NCBI RefSeq assembly: GCF_030252325.1 | Contig: NZ_CP126981.1 | Location: 620,001 to 684,000, forward strand | Reading direction: 5' to 3' | DNA: 64,000 nucleotides | Source of the DNA: Candidatus Mycobacterium wuenschmannii | GTDB lineage: Bacteria; Actinomycetota; Actinomycetes; Mycobacteriales; Mycobacteriaceae | Shown here: positions 1-10,425 of the stretch, in pieces | How the letters are laid out: the number at the start of each line of letters is the position of its first letter | Numbering within the stretch: position 1 is the stretch's first letter | Notes under the pieces: model-generated | Seen by the model: only the letters and a program-made list of their open reading frames with translations | The model's database searches: none | What the model was told of the DNA's origin: nothing | Position numbers and translations under genes: made by a program

Positions 1-3000
1 GATCGCCTCGGCGATGAATTCGACTGGCAGACCGTCATAGTGCGCGCGTTGCCGATTGCCCTCCGCATCGAGTTCGTAGAACGATCCGGGCGCGATACCG
101 GTGGCGACCACGCTGAGCATCAGTCGGGTGAACATGTCGGGCAGGTTCAACTGGCCCGCGTAGGTGGTGTCGGCCAGGATCATGTCGCAGCGGAACACCG
201 CGACCGGCAGACCGCACAGATCGTTGGCCTCGCGCAGTAGTACCTCACCGGCCCACTTGCTGTTGCCGTAGCCGTTGGCGTACCCGTCGTGAATCTGCCG
301 CGTAGCGCTGATGTCACGAATATCGGCTTCCTCGACGAACTTTCCGGGCTGGATCTGATCGCCCACGCCGATCGTCGACACGTAGGTGAATGCCTTCAGC
401 TTTGTAGTCAGCGCTATCCGCAGCAGTTCGGCGGTTCCCAACGCGTTGGGGCCGAACAGCTCGCTGTAGGGCAGCACATGGTTGACCAGGGCGGCCGGGT
501 CGACGATCAGGTCGACGGTGTCGGCAAGTCGCTGCCAGGTCTCGGCATCCAGGCCGAGGTTGGCCTCGCCCTTGTCGCCGGCGATGACCTCCAGGTGGTC
601 GGCCGCCAATTTCTGGTAGTGCGCCAACAGCTTTGGATCACCGCTGTCGAATGTCTTGTCCAGGCGCGCTCGCGCGTCGTCGTCCGACTTCGCGCGCACC
701 AGGGCGATCACCTTGCCGTCGACCAGGCTCATCCGCTCGAGCCAGTCCAGCGCCAGGTAGCGACCGAGGAACCCGGTCGCGCCGGTCAGCAGCACCGTCC
801 GCACCTCGCTGCCGGCCTGCGGCAGGCCGGGCGCCGCGGCCAGCGTCGCTTCGTCGATGAATTTGTCCAACGTCAGGTCGGCGGCGTGCACCTCGGTGGC
901 GTCGCGGCCGTGCACCGACGCGAAGCTGGGTCGCTTGCTGCCCTGGCGCTCACCCTCGATGTAGTCGGCGATGGCCTGCAGGTCGTTGGCCGGGCTCACG
1001 ATCACCCCGACCGGCACATCGACCTCGAAGATCTCGTGCAGCAGGTTGCCGAATGTCAACGCGGACAATGAGTCTCCACCGAGGTCGGTGAAGTGGGCAT
1101 CCGGTGTCAGGTCGGACTTCGCCGCGCCCAGCAACGCCGCGGCGGCCCGGCTGACGGTCTCCAGCACCGGCACGTCCGCGCCCGTGCGTCGCAACTCGGA
1201 CAGCTCGTTGGCCTGACCCTGGGCGAGGTCGGCGTAGAGCTGTTCCAGGCGCTCGCCGTAGTGCTGCTTGAGCTTCGGCCAGGCCAGCTTGCGGATCCCG
1301 GTCAGCAGGCCGTTCTCCAGGCTGAACGGCGTGGTCTCGACGATGAAGTCACGCGGCACCTCGTAGGACTGCAGCCCAACGGTTTTCGCGACGTTCTGCA
1401 GCGACTCGGCGATCGCGGACTTCGATACGTTCTCGTCGGTCGGAACGACGACCGCGAGCAGGTACGGCTGGGCGCTGTTGCCGTAGATGTAGATCTGGCG
1501 GACCAGCGGGCTGTTGCCGAACTCCGCCTCGAGCTTGGCCAGCGTGACGAACTCGCCCTGCGCCAGCTTGAGCACGTTGTTGCGGCGGTCGACGTAGACC
1601 AAGTGGTCCGGGGAGATCTCGGCGAAGACGTCGCCGGTCCGGTAATAGCCGTGCTCGTCGAACACACCGGCCGTGGTCTCGGCCCGCTTGTAGTAGCCGG
1701 GGAACATGTTCGGCGTCTTGAGCAGCAACTCGCCCCGGGGATACGGCCGGTCCGTGGCGTAGTACCCCAGATCCGGAACGTCGACCAGCTTGTAGTCGTC
1801 GACTGGGGGGCGCTGAATCTCGCCGTCCAGCAACACCATTCCCGCTTCGGTGGAGCCGTAGCCGTCCACCAGGTGGATCTCCAGCAGGGCCTCGACCCAG
1901 CGCCGGAGCTCGGGGGAGATCGGGGCGGACCCGGTCATCGCGAAGATGAAGCGACCGCCGAGGAGGTCCTGGCGCAACTCGGTCAGCACCTGTGATTCGG
2001 CGGTCTCCTGGTCGACGCCCTCGGCGGTGCGTCGGCCGGTCTCGCTCTGGTACTCGCTGAACAGCATCTCCCAGATGCGCGGAACGAAGTTCAGTTCGGT
2101 GGGCCGCACCAGGCGCAGATCCTCGAGCAGTGTCGACAGATCGCTCTTGGCGGCGAAGTACACCGTGCCACCGTTGCCGAGCGTGCCGTACAGGGTTCCG
2201 CGACCCATCACGTGGCTCATCGGCATGAAGTTGAGGCTGATCGACGCGGCGCTCGGCCCGAACCAGTTCTTGGTCGACCGGTTCCACATCTTGGCCACGT
2301 TGCTCTGCGGGTACATCGCGCCTTTGGGGGCGCCGGTGCTACCCGAGGTGTAGATCAGCAACGCCAACGGATCGTCGTCGTTCTGAACAGCCTGTACCAC
2401 AGGCGATTTCGCTCCGCGCTCGCGCAGTTCGTCCAGCGTCTCGACGGTCACGTCGAGGCTGGCCAGCCGTTCGCGGGCGGCTTGGAGGGCGTCGCGATTG
2501 TCGTCGAGTTCGGTGCGGTAGTCGAAGACCACCAGTCGGTCTGGGGTGTGGCCGGCCTCGGTGCCGGCGAGGATAACGTCGACGGCGTCGGAGAGGTAGT
2601 CAACGCTGGCGGCGAACACGGTCGGCTCGGTCTCGATCACGATCGGCTGCAGCTGCGCGATCGCCGCGCTGGTCTGCAGTGGGACCGAGACAGCGCCGAC
2701 GGTGCCCAGGGCCACGTCGATGGTGGTGTAGTCGACGCTGGTGAAACCCAGCACGCAGACCCGGTCGCCGTGTTCGACTACGCCGTCTGCCAGGGCGCGC
2801 GACACCTGGCCCACGCGGTCGGCGAGTTCGGCGTAGGTGATCTTGTCGAACCAGGGGAGCAGTGCGGCGGTCGTCCGGCCGGTCTGCGGATCCTTGACCA
2901 ATTCAAATGCGCGCTGCGCCAGTGCGGGCCGGTCCGCGTAACCGTCGAGCACGGCCTCGACGACGGCGGGGAACCGGGTGCCGGCCGCTTCGATGGCTGC

Positions 3001-3099
3001 GCTGACGTTCTCGTCGGGCCGTGCGGCGGCGAACTCGGGGTCGTTGACGGCGAACTCTGCTGCGCGACGTTCCTGGTCTTCCTGGGTCTCGATCGACAT
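1..3099 (-). CDS. car: Carboxylic acid reductase / fatty-acyl-AMP ligase-reductase (3' end cut by window)
   Basis: Enzyme that adenylates a carboxylic or fatty acid, loads it on a phosphopantetheine arm and releases it as an aldehyde with NADPH. The 1033 visible residues show, in order, an AMP-binding domain with the signature [11 protein letters not shown] (about residue 275), the YRTGD-like adenylation core, a carrier domain with GGDSLSAL (about residue 690) holding the phosphopantetheine Ser, and a thioester-reductase Rossmann domain starting at [10 protein letters not shown]. Family members are about 1170 residues, so roughly 140 C-terminal residues lie outside the window. The ATG at 3097-3099 is the first Met and opens with [10 protein letters not shown]. 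It matches M. tuberculosis fadD9 (Rv2590) in content and in standing next to gabT. It reads away from a 550-bp region shared with the divergent HTH gene. Confidence 0.95.
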   Translation of the reverse strand, partial: MSIETQEDQERRAAEFAVNDPEFAAARPDENVSAAIEAAGTRFPAVVEAVLDGYADRPALAQRAFELVKDPQTGRTTAALLPWFDKITYAELADRVGQVSRALADGVVEHGDRVCVLGFTSVDYTTIDVALGTVGAVSVPLQTSAAIAQLQPIVIETEPTVFAASVDYLSDAVDVILAGTEAGHTPDRLVVFDYRTELDDNRDALQAARERLASLDVTVETLDELRERGAKSPVVQAVQNDDDPLALLIYTSGSTGAPKGAMYPQSNVAKMWNRSTKNWFGPSAASISLNFMPMSHVMGRGTLYGTLGNGGTVYFAAKSDLSTLLEDLRLVRPTELNFVPRIWEMLFSEYQSETGRRTAEGVDQETAESQVLTELRQDLLGGRFIFAMTGSAPISPELRRWVEALLEIHLVDGYGSTEAGMVLLDGEIQRPPVDDYKLVDVPDLGYYATDRPYPRGELLLKTPNMFPGYYKRAETTAGVFDEHGYYRTGDVFAEISPDHLVYVDRRNNVLKLAQGEFVTLAKLEAEFGNSPLVRQIYIYGNSAQPYLLAVVVPTDENVSKSAIAESLQNVAKTVGLQSYEVPRDFIVETTPFSLENGLLTGIRKLAWPKLKQHYGERLEQLYADLAQGQANELSELRRTGADVPVLETVSRAAAALLGAAKSDLTPDAHFTDLGGDSLSALTFGNLLHEIFEVDVPVGVIVSPANDLQAIADYIEGERQGSKRPSFASVHGRDATEVHAADLTLDKFIDEATLAAAPGLPQAGSEVRTVLLTGATGFLGRYLALDWLERMSLVDGKVIALVRAKSDDDARARLDKTFDSGDPKLLAHYQKLAADHLEVIAGDKGEANLGLDAETWQRLADTVDLIVDPAALVNHVLPYSELFGPNALGTAELLRIALTTKLKAFTYVSTIGVGDQIQPGKFVEEADIRDISATRQIHDGYANGYGNSKWAGEVLLREANDLCGLPVAVFRCDMILADTTYAGQLNLPDMFTRLMLSVVATGIAPGSFYELDAEGNRQRAHYDGLPVEFIAEAI

Positions 3100-3649
3100 A
3101 TCAGAACCTCACAACTTTACGAACGGGGAAATCTATCGGTGCGACGCTGCACGTATTGAGTACTACGTTAGCAAAGGTAACGATATTCCACGAGTAGCCG
3201 ATCCAGCGTTATGTGTGACGTGTTGCACGGGGTCGCGGGGTGGTGATCCGTCCGCGTGGAATCCGGAGCTGCCGGGTATTCGTGGAGAACGGTCGTTCCA
3301 CGCACATAAAGCCCTTTCGGCATGGGCTTCGAGGTGTGACTCGCCCGCAGGAACGCGCGAAGCGTGTTCCACGCGCCGTGTCGATTGGGCGCGTCGACCC
3401 GCTAGCCATGTTCGGGTTACCTCAGCCCAGGCCGGACCGTCTCGAAGTCCCGGTCTGTCGCGCAGCTGCACTTTCGCAACTCTGGAGGTGGGTGCAAATG
3501 TGTACTGCCCGCATAGTTTTGAGATTTCCTGCCACGGCAGCCGTTGGCAGACAACGATTTTACCGCCGAATAAGTTCTGGAAACCGGACGGATTTTAGGG
3601 AAATAGCAGCTCATTTGCCGGTTCCCGGCGTGAAATACGGTGTCCGGTT
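3100..3649. other. 550-bp divergent intergenic region between car and the HTH gene
   Basis: No convincing gene is seen here; the short open frames overlap each other on both strands and resemble no protein I know. It separates divergently transcribed car and the small HTH gene, so it should hold both promoters. An inverted repeat, CGTTA-N7-TAACG, sits at 3166-3182, about 67 bp before the car start. The part from about 3480 to 3640 is less GC-rich than the surroundings, as expected of a promoter for the rightward gene. Confidence 0.6.
3166..3182. promoter_or_regulatory. Inverted repeat upstream of car, possible operator
   Basis: CGTTA and TAACG arms are separated by GCAAAGG. It lies 67 bp upstream of the car start. 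Arm length is modest (5 bp), so chance occurrence is possible. No regulator is identified. Confidence 0.3.
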
Positions 3650-4144
3650 ATGACCCGCACAGACAGGCGTGGCCGGCCGCTCAAAGCCTTCCTGCAGGCC
3701 GAGATCGCCGGCGCCGACGTGACCATCGAGGAGATGCGCAGGGCGTGTGGCCTGACGCGGGCGAGTTACTACGGCGAGCCGAGCGGCACCGGTCGCGGCT
3801 TCGACGACAGCTTTCCTAACTCCGAAGAGCTTCGCCAGGTCGCCGAGTATTACAAGCTCGGCGACAACGGCTGGGTCAGTCTGCTGGTCGAATTCGGTTG
3901 GCTGGAGCCATTACCCGGCACGCTACGGATGCCGTTCACCGCGGATATGCCCGAGAAGCTGATCGCGCCGCCGATCGCGCTGGTCACGGTGCGTGACGCC
4001 ATCGATCGTTATCAGAACGCATCGGTTCTCGTCGTCTCAACAGACCGGACCGACGTGTCGATGGTTTCGATTCACCAAGCGCTGCAAGATAACCCAGAAG
4101 CGCTGCTGATGGTGTTCGGGGCGGTGCCGACCGACCAGCCGTAG
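3650..4144 (+). CDS. Small HTH-like putative regulatory protein
   Basis: 164 residues. The N-terminal 60 residues (basic MTRTDRRGRP start, then EEMRRACGLTRASYYG) resemble a helix-turn-helix, and the following segment (FPNSEELRQVAEYYKLGDNG) looks like the second half of the XRE-like domain found in small mycobacterial regulators. Residues about 85-160 form a second mixed alpha/beta region with no motif I recognise. Start is the ATG at 3650, the first Met of the frame. The gene is divergent from car and convergent with gabT, the stop codons being 5 bp apart. A role in regulating car or itself is inferred from position only. Confidence 0.6.
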   Translation: MTRTDRRGRPLKAFLQAEIAGADVTIEEMRRACGLTRASYYGEPSGTGRGFDDSFPNSEELRQVAEYYKLGDNGWVSLLVEFGWLEPLPGTLRMPFTADMPEKLIAPPIALVTVRDAIDRYQNASVLVVSTDRTDVSMVSIHQALQDNPEALLMVFGAVPTDQP

Positions 4145-4148
4145 GCCG

Positions 4149-5495
4149 CTACAGCTTCGCCAGCAGGTCGGTCAACACGTCGAGGCCCTCATTGAGTAAC
4201 TCGTCGCTGATCGTCAGGGGCGGCAGGAAGCGGATCACATTGCCGAATGTGCCTGCGGTGAGCACGATTACGCCGGCCGCATGCGCGCCGGCCGCGAGCG
4301 CGTTGGTCAGTTTGGCGTCGGGCTCGGCGGTGTCGGGGTCGACGAACTCGACGGCGATCATCGCGCCGCGGCCGCGCACGTCGCCGATGCGATCGTCGGA
4401 CGCCTGTAAAGCCTGCAACCGGTCTTTCATGAGTCGTTCGATCTCGCGGGCGCGTTCGACCAGCCCATCGGCCTCGATGGTGGCCAGCGTCGCCAGCGCC
4501 GCCGCGCAGGCCACCGGGTTGCCGCCGTAAGTGCCGCCCAGGCCGCTGGTGTGTGGGGCATCCATGATTTCCGCGCGGCCTGTGACCGCGGACAGCGGAA
4601 GCCCGTCCGCGACGCCCTTCGCGATGCAGATGAGGTCGGGCTCGATGCCCTCGTGCTCACAGGCGAACATCGCGCCGGTGCGGGCGATCCCGGTCTGCAC
4701 CTCGTCGGCGATGAAGACGACGTTGTTCTCGCGACACCACCGCAGCAGGGTCGGCAAGAAGCCGTCGGCCGGCACGATGAATCCGCCCTCGCCCTGGATG
4801 GGTTCGATGATGATCGCGGCGAGGTTGTCGGCGCCCACTTGCTTGGCGATGATGTCGATCGCCCGGCGGGCGGCCAATTCACCGTCGGTGGCGATCTCCT
4901 TGTCGATCAGCCCATCGCGGAACGGATACGACATCGGAGCCCGGTAGATCTCCGGAGCGAAAGGGCCGAAACCGCTCTTGTACGGCATCGACTTCGCAGT
5001 CAGCGCCATGGTCATGTTGGTGCGCCCGTGGTAGGCGTGGTCGAAGGCCACCACCGCGGATTTCTTGGTGTGCGAGCGGGCGATCTTGACGGCGTTTTCC
5101 ACCGCCTCGGACCCGGAGTTGAAGAGCACCGAACGCTTTTCGCCCGACCCGGGTGCGAGCTGGTTCAGGCGTTCGGCGACGGCCACGTACTCCTCGTACG
5201 GCGTCACCATGAAGCAGGTGTGGGTGAAGTCGGCGACCTGCGCGCTCACCGCGTCGACCACCCGAGGAGAGGAATTGCCGATGGTGGTGACGGCGATACC
5301 TGAACCCAGGTCGATCAGCCGGTTGCCGTCGACATCCTCGACGATGCCGCCCGCAGCACGCGCAGCGAACACCGGCATGGTCTGACCGACGCCGGCCGAC
5401 ACCGCTGCGGCGCGGCGTTTGGCTAGTTCGAGCGAAGCCGGACCGGGGATTTCGGTGACCAGATGGCGGCTCTGTTCGATGGCAGACACGCCCAA
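4149..5495 (-). CDS. gabT: 4-aminobutyrate (GABA) aminotransferase
   Basis: PLP-dependent class III aminotransferase that converts GABA plus 2-oxoglutarate to succinic semialdehyde plus glutamate; cytosolic. 448 residues, the normal length for mycobacterial GabT. Visible hallmarks: NSGSEAVENAVKIAR (about 126-140) for cofactor phosphate binding, AYHGRT at 154-159, EPIQGEGG at 231-238, ADEVQTG at 263-269 with the Asp that contacts the pyridine nitrogen, and IAKGVADGLPLSAV with the Schiff-base Lys at about 293. Start ATG at 5495 gives MGVSAIEQSRH; other starts nearby cannot be excluded. It is on the same strand as car, as in M. tuberculosis Rv2589/Rv2590, but the HTH gene lies between them. Confidence 0.95.
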   Translation of the reverse strand: MGVSAIEQSRHLVTEIPGPASLELAKRRAAAVSAGVGQTMPVFAARAAGGIVEDVDGNRLIDLGSGIAVTTIGNSSPRVVDAVSAQVADFTHTCFMVTPYEEYVAVAERLNQLAPGSGEKRSVLFNSGSEAVENAVKIARSHTKKSAVVAFDHAYHGRTNMTMALTAKSMPYKSGFGPFAPEIYRAPMSYPFRDGLIDKEIATDGELAARRAIDIIAKQVGADNLAAIIIEPIQGEGGFIVPADGFLPTLLRWCRENNVVFIADEVQTGIARTGAMFACEHEGIEPDLICIAKGVADGLPLSAVTGRAEIMDAPHTSGLGGTYGGNPVACAAALATLATIEADGLVERAREIERLMKDRLQALQASDDRIGDVRGRGAMIAVEFVDPDTAEPDAKLTNALAAGAHAAGVIVLTAGTFGNVIRFLPPLTISDELLNEGLDVLTDLLAKL

Positions 5496-5623
5496 AGACT
5501 AGCCCGGCGACGACGCGGGCCGCGAGGCTCGACGTGGGGGCACCTCCCAGCCGCACCGCGGCGAGGGGGCATGTCGAGCGGGTGAACCCGCGGCCGCGCC
5601 GAACGCCGGTGACGAGGGGTGGA

Positions 5624-5860
5624 TCAGCCGGCCGCGGTGTGTCCGAGCTCGCGGCAGACGTCGCCGTTGGGGTCCCACCACTGCCCCGGAGGACAGTTCT
5701 TCGCCGGACCCACGCCGATCGGCTGACATGTGTTTCGGTAGCCGTCAAAGTACTGACCGGCCTCGCAATTCGGCGGGTCAGCCACGGCCGGTGCTGCGAA
5801 CGCCACGGCCGCCCCGACAAGCGCGACCGCGCTCGCCAACCGCCCAATAAGGTTCTTCAC
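5624..5860 (-). CDS. Small secreted Cys-containing protein
   Basis: 78 residues from the GTG at 5858-5860. This start is chosen because a strong Shine-Dalgarno, GAGGAGGTCC, ends about 3-4 nt upstream, whereas the ATG farther up (5893) has none and would precede the signal peptide with unrelated residues. The protein begins VKNLIGRLASAVALVGAAVAFAAPAVA, a typical Sec signal peptide cut after AVA. The mature part, about 50 residues, has four Cys in two similar units of the type C-x2-GQ-(Y/W)-(F/W)-D-x-n-C, suggesting a compact disulfide-bonded exported protein. I do not recognise a function. Similar short proteins ending in WWDPNGDVCR-like motifs are common in mycobacteria (recollection, not searched). 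Confidence 0.75.
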   Translation of the reverse strand: MKNLIGRLASAVALVGAAVAFAAPAVADPPNCEAGQYFDGYRNTCQPIGVGPAKNCPPGQWWDPNGDVCRELGHTAAG

Positions 5861-5932
5861 TTCGGACCTCCTCGATAGCCACTGTGAATGCACTGAAAAC
5901 AGTCCAACACTCTTGCCACGTTCCGACTCGGT

Positions 5933-6604
5933 CTAAACCTCGAAGACCGGGCCGTCGATCGAATCGACCGTAACAAAGGAGGTCACGGGTTCGCGGCGAA
6001 GTCGGCGAGGCTGCCGGACCGGATAGCCCAGCGCAATGATCGCGGCGAGCGCCAACGGGTCCGCCGCTCCCAGAATGTCTTTCACCTGAGCCTCCCGCCG
6101 AATCGCGATCGTGGTGATCACCCCGCCCAGACCCTCTTCCCGCGCCGCCAGCAGAACGTTCCAGGCGAACGGATAGATCGACGCCCCCGCGGCGAACGTA
6201 TAGCGATCGGCGTCGCGGTCGATGGCGGCCAGCATCGACAGGTCGGCGAACAGCGCCAGTAGCACCGGTGTCTCGTCGAATTGCTGCGCGAAACCCTGTG
6301 GCGCGGCGGTGTTTTCGGTGGCCAATGCGCGCGCCTCCGCCTCGCGGTCGTTGGTCGGCGACCAAGGTCGCAGGCCGGCCGCCGCGAGCGCCAGGTATTC
6401 CCGCGAGCCCTGCAGGTAGCACTCCCGCAGCCGGCGGCGGTTGTCCGGGTCTTTGACCACCACCACACGCCACGCTTGTGCGTTACTTCCGCTTGGCGCG
6501 AAGCGTGCGTTGTCCAGCACCCGCGCCAGCACGGCGTCGTCGACCGATCGATCGGTGAAGTCGCGCACAGCCCCGGTCGTGCGCAACGCTTCAGTGAGGT
6601 CCAT
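5933..6604 (-). CDS. Nitroreductase-family flavoprotein
   Basis: 223 residues of the FMN-dependent nitroreductase fold. The N-terminus (LTEALRTTGAVRDFTDRSV) holds the Arg-rich FMN phosphate motif, followed by FAPSGSNAQAWRVVVV, the usual SG/SNxQPW-like FMN-binding element around residues 36-51. The C-terminal IIALGYPVRQPRRLRREPV is the family's typical 'alGyP' ending. Such enzymes reduce nitro groups, quinones or related acceptors with NAD(P)H; the physiological substrate cannot be told. The start ATG at 6604 faces the yajC promoter region, so the gene is divergent from the sec operon and probably unrelated to it. Confidence 0.88.
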   Translation of the reverse strand: MDLTEALRTTGAVRDFTDRSVDDAVLARVLDNARFAPSGSNAQAWRVVVVKDPDNRRRLRECYLQGSREYLALAAAGLRPWSPTNDREAEARALATENTAAPQGFAQQFDETPVLLALFADLSMLAAIDRDADRYTFAAGASIYPFAWNVLLAAREEGLGGVITTIAIRREAQVKDILGAADPLALAAIIALGYPVRQPRRLRREPVTSFVTVDSIDGPVFEV

Positions 6605-6686
6605 CGGTCAATGATCGAGTATCGAGTCGGCCTGATGGCACACTGGTGACCGTCATCCGACCTCGACGAAAGAGATCTCTGCCCTC

Positions 6687-7007
6687 ATGAATCAAACGGT
6701 TGTCTTCCTGCCGATGCTGATCGTCTTGGGGGCGTTCATGTTCTTCGCGTCGCGCCGCCAGAAGCGCGCGCTGCAAGCCACCATCGACCTGCACGAATCG
6801 CTGACGATCGGCGACCGGGTGCAGACCACCTCGGGTTTGCACGGCACCATCGCCCTCATCACCGACGACACGGTCGACCTCGAAATCGCCCCCGGCATCA
6901 TCACGACCTGGGTCAAGCTCGCGATTGCGAGTCGCGTCGAACCCGAAATCCTCGACGCCGACGCCGACGATCTGGCCGACGACCCGGGCCGACTGCCCAA
7001 CGACTGA
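6687..7007 (+). CDS. yajC: Preprotein translocase accessory subunit YajC
   Basis: 106 residues. One N-terminal membrane helix (VVFLPMLIVLGAFMFFASRRQKR) is followed by the conserved cytoplasmic YajC domain with LTIGDRVQTTSGLHGTIALITDDTVDLEIAPGI, the family hallmark. YajC associates with SecD and SecF and aids SecYEG-dependent export. It opens a tight + strand operon with secD and secF directly downstream, the same arrangement as Rv2588c-Rv2586c. Confidence 0.95.
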   Translation: MNQTVVFLPMLIVLGAFMFFASRRQKRALQATIDLHESLTIGDRVQTTSGLHGTIALITDDTVDLEIAPGIITTWVKLAIASRVEPEILDADADDLADDPGRLPND

Positions 7008-7126
7008 GGTCGACCGCCCGCCACGTACCCTTTTCGGTGCAGTCGAACTGATCGGGGCGCGAAAGCGAACGGCGGGGGACGATCTGCACACGAGCGCATC
7101 GCGCATGAGCGGAGGAGACTCAACAC

Positions 7127-9118
7127 GTGGCATCGCCATCGACGCCGGTGCACCCTAGCCGCTATCTCGCGGTCTTCTTGGTCCTGCTCATCGGCGCCTA
7201 CCTCCTGGTGTTCCTCACCGGCAACAAGCTGGCCGACCCGAAGCTCGGCATCGATCTGCAGGGCGGCACCCGGGTCACGCTGACCGCACGTACGCCGGAC
7301 GGCTCTCGGCCGACCCGCGAAGCGCTCTCGCAGGCGCAGCAGATCATCGGCGCCCGCGTCAATGGCCTGGGGGTATCTGGTTCCGAGGTCATTGTCGACG
7401 GCGACAACCTCGTCATCACCGTTCCCGGCACCGATGGCAACGAGGCGCGCAACCTCGGCCAGACGGCCCGCCTCTATATCCGTCCCGTCATCAACGCCCT
7501 GCCCGTGGAGAGCGTCGCCCAGCAGGGTGGTCCCCGGCTGCCCCAGCCGCCGCGCGGTCCGATGGGGCCACGCGGTCAGGTACCCGGTGCACCGGGTGGA
7601 CCGCCGCCCGGCGCGATCCCCGGCGCGCCCGCACCCGGGGCCCGGCCCGGTGTTCCCGGCGGCCAGCCGGGTCTGATTCCGCCCGGTGCCCCCGCACCCG
7701 GCGCTCCCGGGCCCGGTGGAGTTCCGGCACCCGGGCCCGCGCTGGACCCCGGCTTCGGCTCGGGCTTCCCGGGCGATCTGCCGCTGCTGCCCGACACCGG
7801 CGGCGTCCCGGCGCAGCCCCGGCCCTACCCGGTGGACGCGCCCTCCACGCCTACTCCGACGCCGCCCACGCCCGCGGTCTCACCGACCGGACAGCAGTCT
7901 CCGGCATCGGGACCGGCGCCCGCGCCGCCCGCAGAGCCCGCGCCGCCGCTGCTGCCGCCGATTCAGCCGGGTCCGCCGGACCCGCGCAAGGACCTCGCCG
8001 AACGCATCGCCAAGGAGCGGGAGTGGCGGCAGAGCTCGAACAAGGGCGTGCAGTTCCTGGCGCTGCAGTTCGAGGCCACCCGGTGCTTCCAGGAAGACAT
8101 CCTGGCCGGCAATGACGACCCGAACCTGCCCCTGGTGACCTGCGACAAGGAGCACAAGCAGGCCTATCTGCTGGCGCCGTCGATCATCAGCGGCGACCAG
8201 ATCGACAACGCCAGTTCGGGGATGGATCAGCGCAGCGGCGGTTACATCGTCGACGTGCAGTTCAAGAGCGGAGCGGCCAACACCTGGGCCGACTTCACCG
8301 CCGCGCACATCGGCACGCAAACCGCGTTCACGCTGGACTCGCAGGTGGTCAGCGCGCCGCAGATCCGGGAGGCCATCCCAGGTGGACGCACCCAGATCAA
8401 CGGGGGTGACCCGCCGTTCACGGCGAGCTCGGCCAAGGAGCTGGCCAACGTCCTCAAGTACGGCTCGCTGCCGCTGTCGTTCGAGGCATCGGAAGCCCAA
8501 ACCGTTTCGGCGACACTGGGATTGACGTCGTTGCGGGCGGGTCTGATCGCCGGTGCGATCGGCCTCGCGCTGGTGTTGCTGTACTCGCTGCTGTACTACC
8601 GGGCCCTCGGAGTGCTGACCGCGGTGTCGCTGTTGGCTTCTGGCGCAATGATTTTCGCCATACTCGTGCTGCTCGGCAGATACATCAACTACACACTCGA
8701 CCTGGCCGGCATCGCGGGTCTGATCATCGGTATCGGGACGACGGCCGACTCGTTCGTGGTGTTCTTCGAGCGCATCAAAGACGAGATGCGCGAAGGCAAG
8801 TCGTTCCGGTCGGCGATCCCGCGCGGCTGGGGGCGGGCCCGCAAGACGATTCTGTCGGGCAACGCCGTCACCTTCCTCGCCGCCGCAGTGCTGTACTTCC
8901 TGGCGATCGGTCAGGTCAAGGGCTTCGCGTTCACACTCGGGCTCACCACCGCACTCGACACCGTCGTGGTGTTCCTGGTGACCTGGCCGCTGGTCTCGCT
9001 GGCCGGCAATTCCAAGACGCTGGCGAAGCCGGCATTCAACGGCCTGGGCGCGGTCCAGCAGATCGCGCGGGAGCGGCGTGCCGCGACCGCCGGGGCCAAC
9101 GCGACGGGGCGGGGGTAG
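7127..9118 (+). CDS. secD: Protein translocase subunit SecD with a large Pro/Gly-rich insertion
   Basis: RND-type membrane protein that with SecF uses the proton motive force to pull exported proteins out of SecYEG. The GTG start at 7127 has GGAGGAG at 7111-7117. 663 residues: TM1 at about 13-31, [11 protein letters not shown] at 40-50 (SecD signature), the P1 domain, and a C-terminal block of five helices with [28 protein letters not shown], the conserved SecD TM4 motif. Unusual is a low-complexity segment at about residues 133-287, some 155 residues of Pro, Gly and Ala inside the periplasmic P1 domain. The M. tuberculosis protein, as I recall, is near 573 residues, so most of the extra length is this insert. 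The reading frame stays open with no sign of a frameshift. Confidence 0.96.
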   Translation: MASPSTPVHPSRYLAVFLVLLIGAYLLVFLTGNKLADPKLGIDLQGGTRVTLTARTPDGSRPTREALSQAQQIIGARVNGLGVSGSEVIVDGDNLVITVPGTDGNEARNLGQTARLYIRPVINALPVESVAQQGGPRLPQPPRGPMGPRGQVPGAPGGPPPGAIPGAPAPGARPGVPGGQPGLIPPGAPAPGAPGPGGVPAPGPALDPGFGSGFPGDLPLLPDTGGVPAQPRPYPVDAPSTPTPTPPTPAVSPTGQQSPASGPAPAPPAEPAPPLLPPIQPGPPDPRKDLAERIAKEREWRQSSNKGVQFLALQFEATRCFQEDILAGNDDPNLPLVTCDKEHKQAYLLAPSIISGDQIDNASSGMDQRSGGYIVDVQFKSGAANTWADFTAAHIGTQTAFTLDSQVVSAPQIREAIPGGRTQINGGDPPFTASSAKELANVLKYGSLPLSFEASEAQTVSATLGLTSLRAGLIAGAIGLALVLLYSLLYYRALGVLTAVSLLASGAMIFAILVLLGRYINYTLDLAGIAGLIIGIGTTADSFVVFFERIKDEMREGKSFRSAIPRGWGRARKTILSGNAVTFLAAAVLYFLAIGQVKGFAFTLGLTTALDTVVVFLVTWPLVSLAGNSKTLAKPAFNGLGAVQQIARERRAATAGANATGRG

Positions 9119-9122
9119 CGAG

Positions 9123-10421
9123 ATGGCGTCGAACGCGGACACCACCGGCACTGACGACACGACGGCCGTCGAGCTCAGCAAAGAGACCGCGCGGCCGGTC
9201 CGGGCGAGCGGCAGCGACGCCGCAACCTTGCCGCACCACAGCTTCCTGTCTCGCCTCTACACCGGTACCGGTGCGTTCGAGGTCGTCGGGCGGCGGAAGC
9301 TCTGGTACGCGGTCAGCGGGGCGATCGTCGCCGTCGCGATTCTGAGCATTCTGGTGCGCGGCTTCACCTTCGGGATCGACTTCAAGGGTGGTACCACGGT
9401 GTCGTTCCCGCGCGGGACCGCGACCGTGAGCCAGGTCGAGGAGGTGTTCCGCGAGGCGCTGGGCCACGACCCGGAGACCGTGGTGGTCGTGGGCAGCGGG
9501 TCGGCGGCGACCGTGCAGATTCGGTCGGAGGCGCTGTCCAACGACAAGACCGAGAAGCTGCGCAACGCGCTGTTCGACAAGTACCACCCCAAGGGTTCTG
9601 ACGGGCAGCCGAGCAAGAAGGCCATTTCGGATTCGGCGGTGTCGTCGACATGGGGCGGGCAGATCACCAAGAAGGCGGTCATCGCGCTGGTGGTGTTCCT
9701 GGCGCTGGTCAGCCTCTACATCACCGTGCGCTACGAGCGTTTCATGGCGATCTCAGCCCTGATAACGATGGTGTTCGACCTGGCCGTCACCGCCGGCATC
9801 TATTCGCTGGTCGGATTCGAAGTCACGCCGGCCACGGTGATCGGTCTGCTGACGATCCTGGGCTTCTCGCTGTACGACACGGTCATTGTGTTCGACAAGG
9901 TCGAGGAGAACACCCACGGTTTCCAGCACACGACTCGGCGCACCTTCGCCGAGGAGGCCAACCTCGCCGTCAACCAGACGTTCATGCGATCGATCAACAC
10001 CAGCCTGATCTCGACGCTGCCGGTGTTGGCGCTGATGGTGGTCGCGGTCTGGCTGCTGGGCGTCGGCACGCTGAAGGACCTGGCCCTGGTGCAGCTGGTC
10101 GGCATCATCGTCGGTACCTACTCGTCGATCTTCTTCGCGACGCCGCTGCTGGTCACGTTGCGTGAGCGCACCGAACTGGTACAGACGCACACGCGGCGGG
10201 TACTGCGGCGACGCGGACCGGATTCGGGCGGCAAGGCCGCCGACAAGGGAGCGAAGGCTCCGGAGCGGGTCCGGGTGCGCGCCGAGTCGGGCGACGACGA
10301 TCGCGCGTCCGCGGTCGACAGCGGCACGCCGGCGCCGAGCAAGCCTGTTCCCGGCGCGCGTCCGGCACGGCATTCCGCGGGCCGTCATTCGCGCCCGACC
10401 GGCAAGCAGAACAAGCGCTGA
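9123..10421 (+). CDS. secF: Protein translocase subunit SecF
   Basis: 432 residues; partner of SecD in the SecDF export motor. The ATG at 9123 is 4 bp past the secD stop; a farther upstream in-frame Met would overlap secD and is less likely. After a hydrophilic 40-residue N-terminus come TM1, FGIDFKGGTTVSF (SecF signature), a periplasmic domain, then five more helices including VTPATVIGLLTILGFSLYDTVIVFDKVEEN, the conserved TM4 motif. The C-terminal 80 residues are basic, low-complexity and probably cytoplasmic. It is cotranscribed with yajC and secD and nearly abuts the next gene. Confidence 0.96.
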   Translation: MASNADTTGTDDTTAVELSKETARPVRASGSDAATLPHHSFLSRLYTGTGAFEVVGRRKLWYAVSGAIVAVAILSILVRGFTFGIDFKGGTTVSFPRGTATVSQVEEVFREALGHDPETVVVVGSGSAATVQIRSEALSNDKTEKLRNALFDKYHPKGSDGQPSKKAISDSAVSSTWGGQITKKAVIALVVFLALVSLYITVRYERFMAISALITMVFDLAVTAGIYSLVGFEVTPATVIGLLTILGFSLYDTVIVFDKVEENTHGFQHTTRRTFAEEANLAVNQTFMRSINTSLISTLPVLALMVVAVWLLGVGTLKDLALVQLVGIIVGTYSSIFFATPLLVTLRERTELVQTHTRRVLRRRGPDSGGKAADKGAKAPERVRVRAESGDDDRASAVDSGTPAPSKPVPGARPARHSAGRHSRPTGKQNKR

Positions 10422-10425
10422 CCCG

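Noticed and set aside
7523..7987. Frameshift or pseudogene in secD
   Set aside because: The frame is open throughout and both conserved ends of SecD are present, so it is an in-frame insertion.
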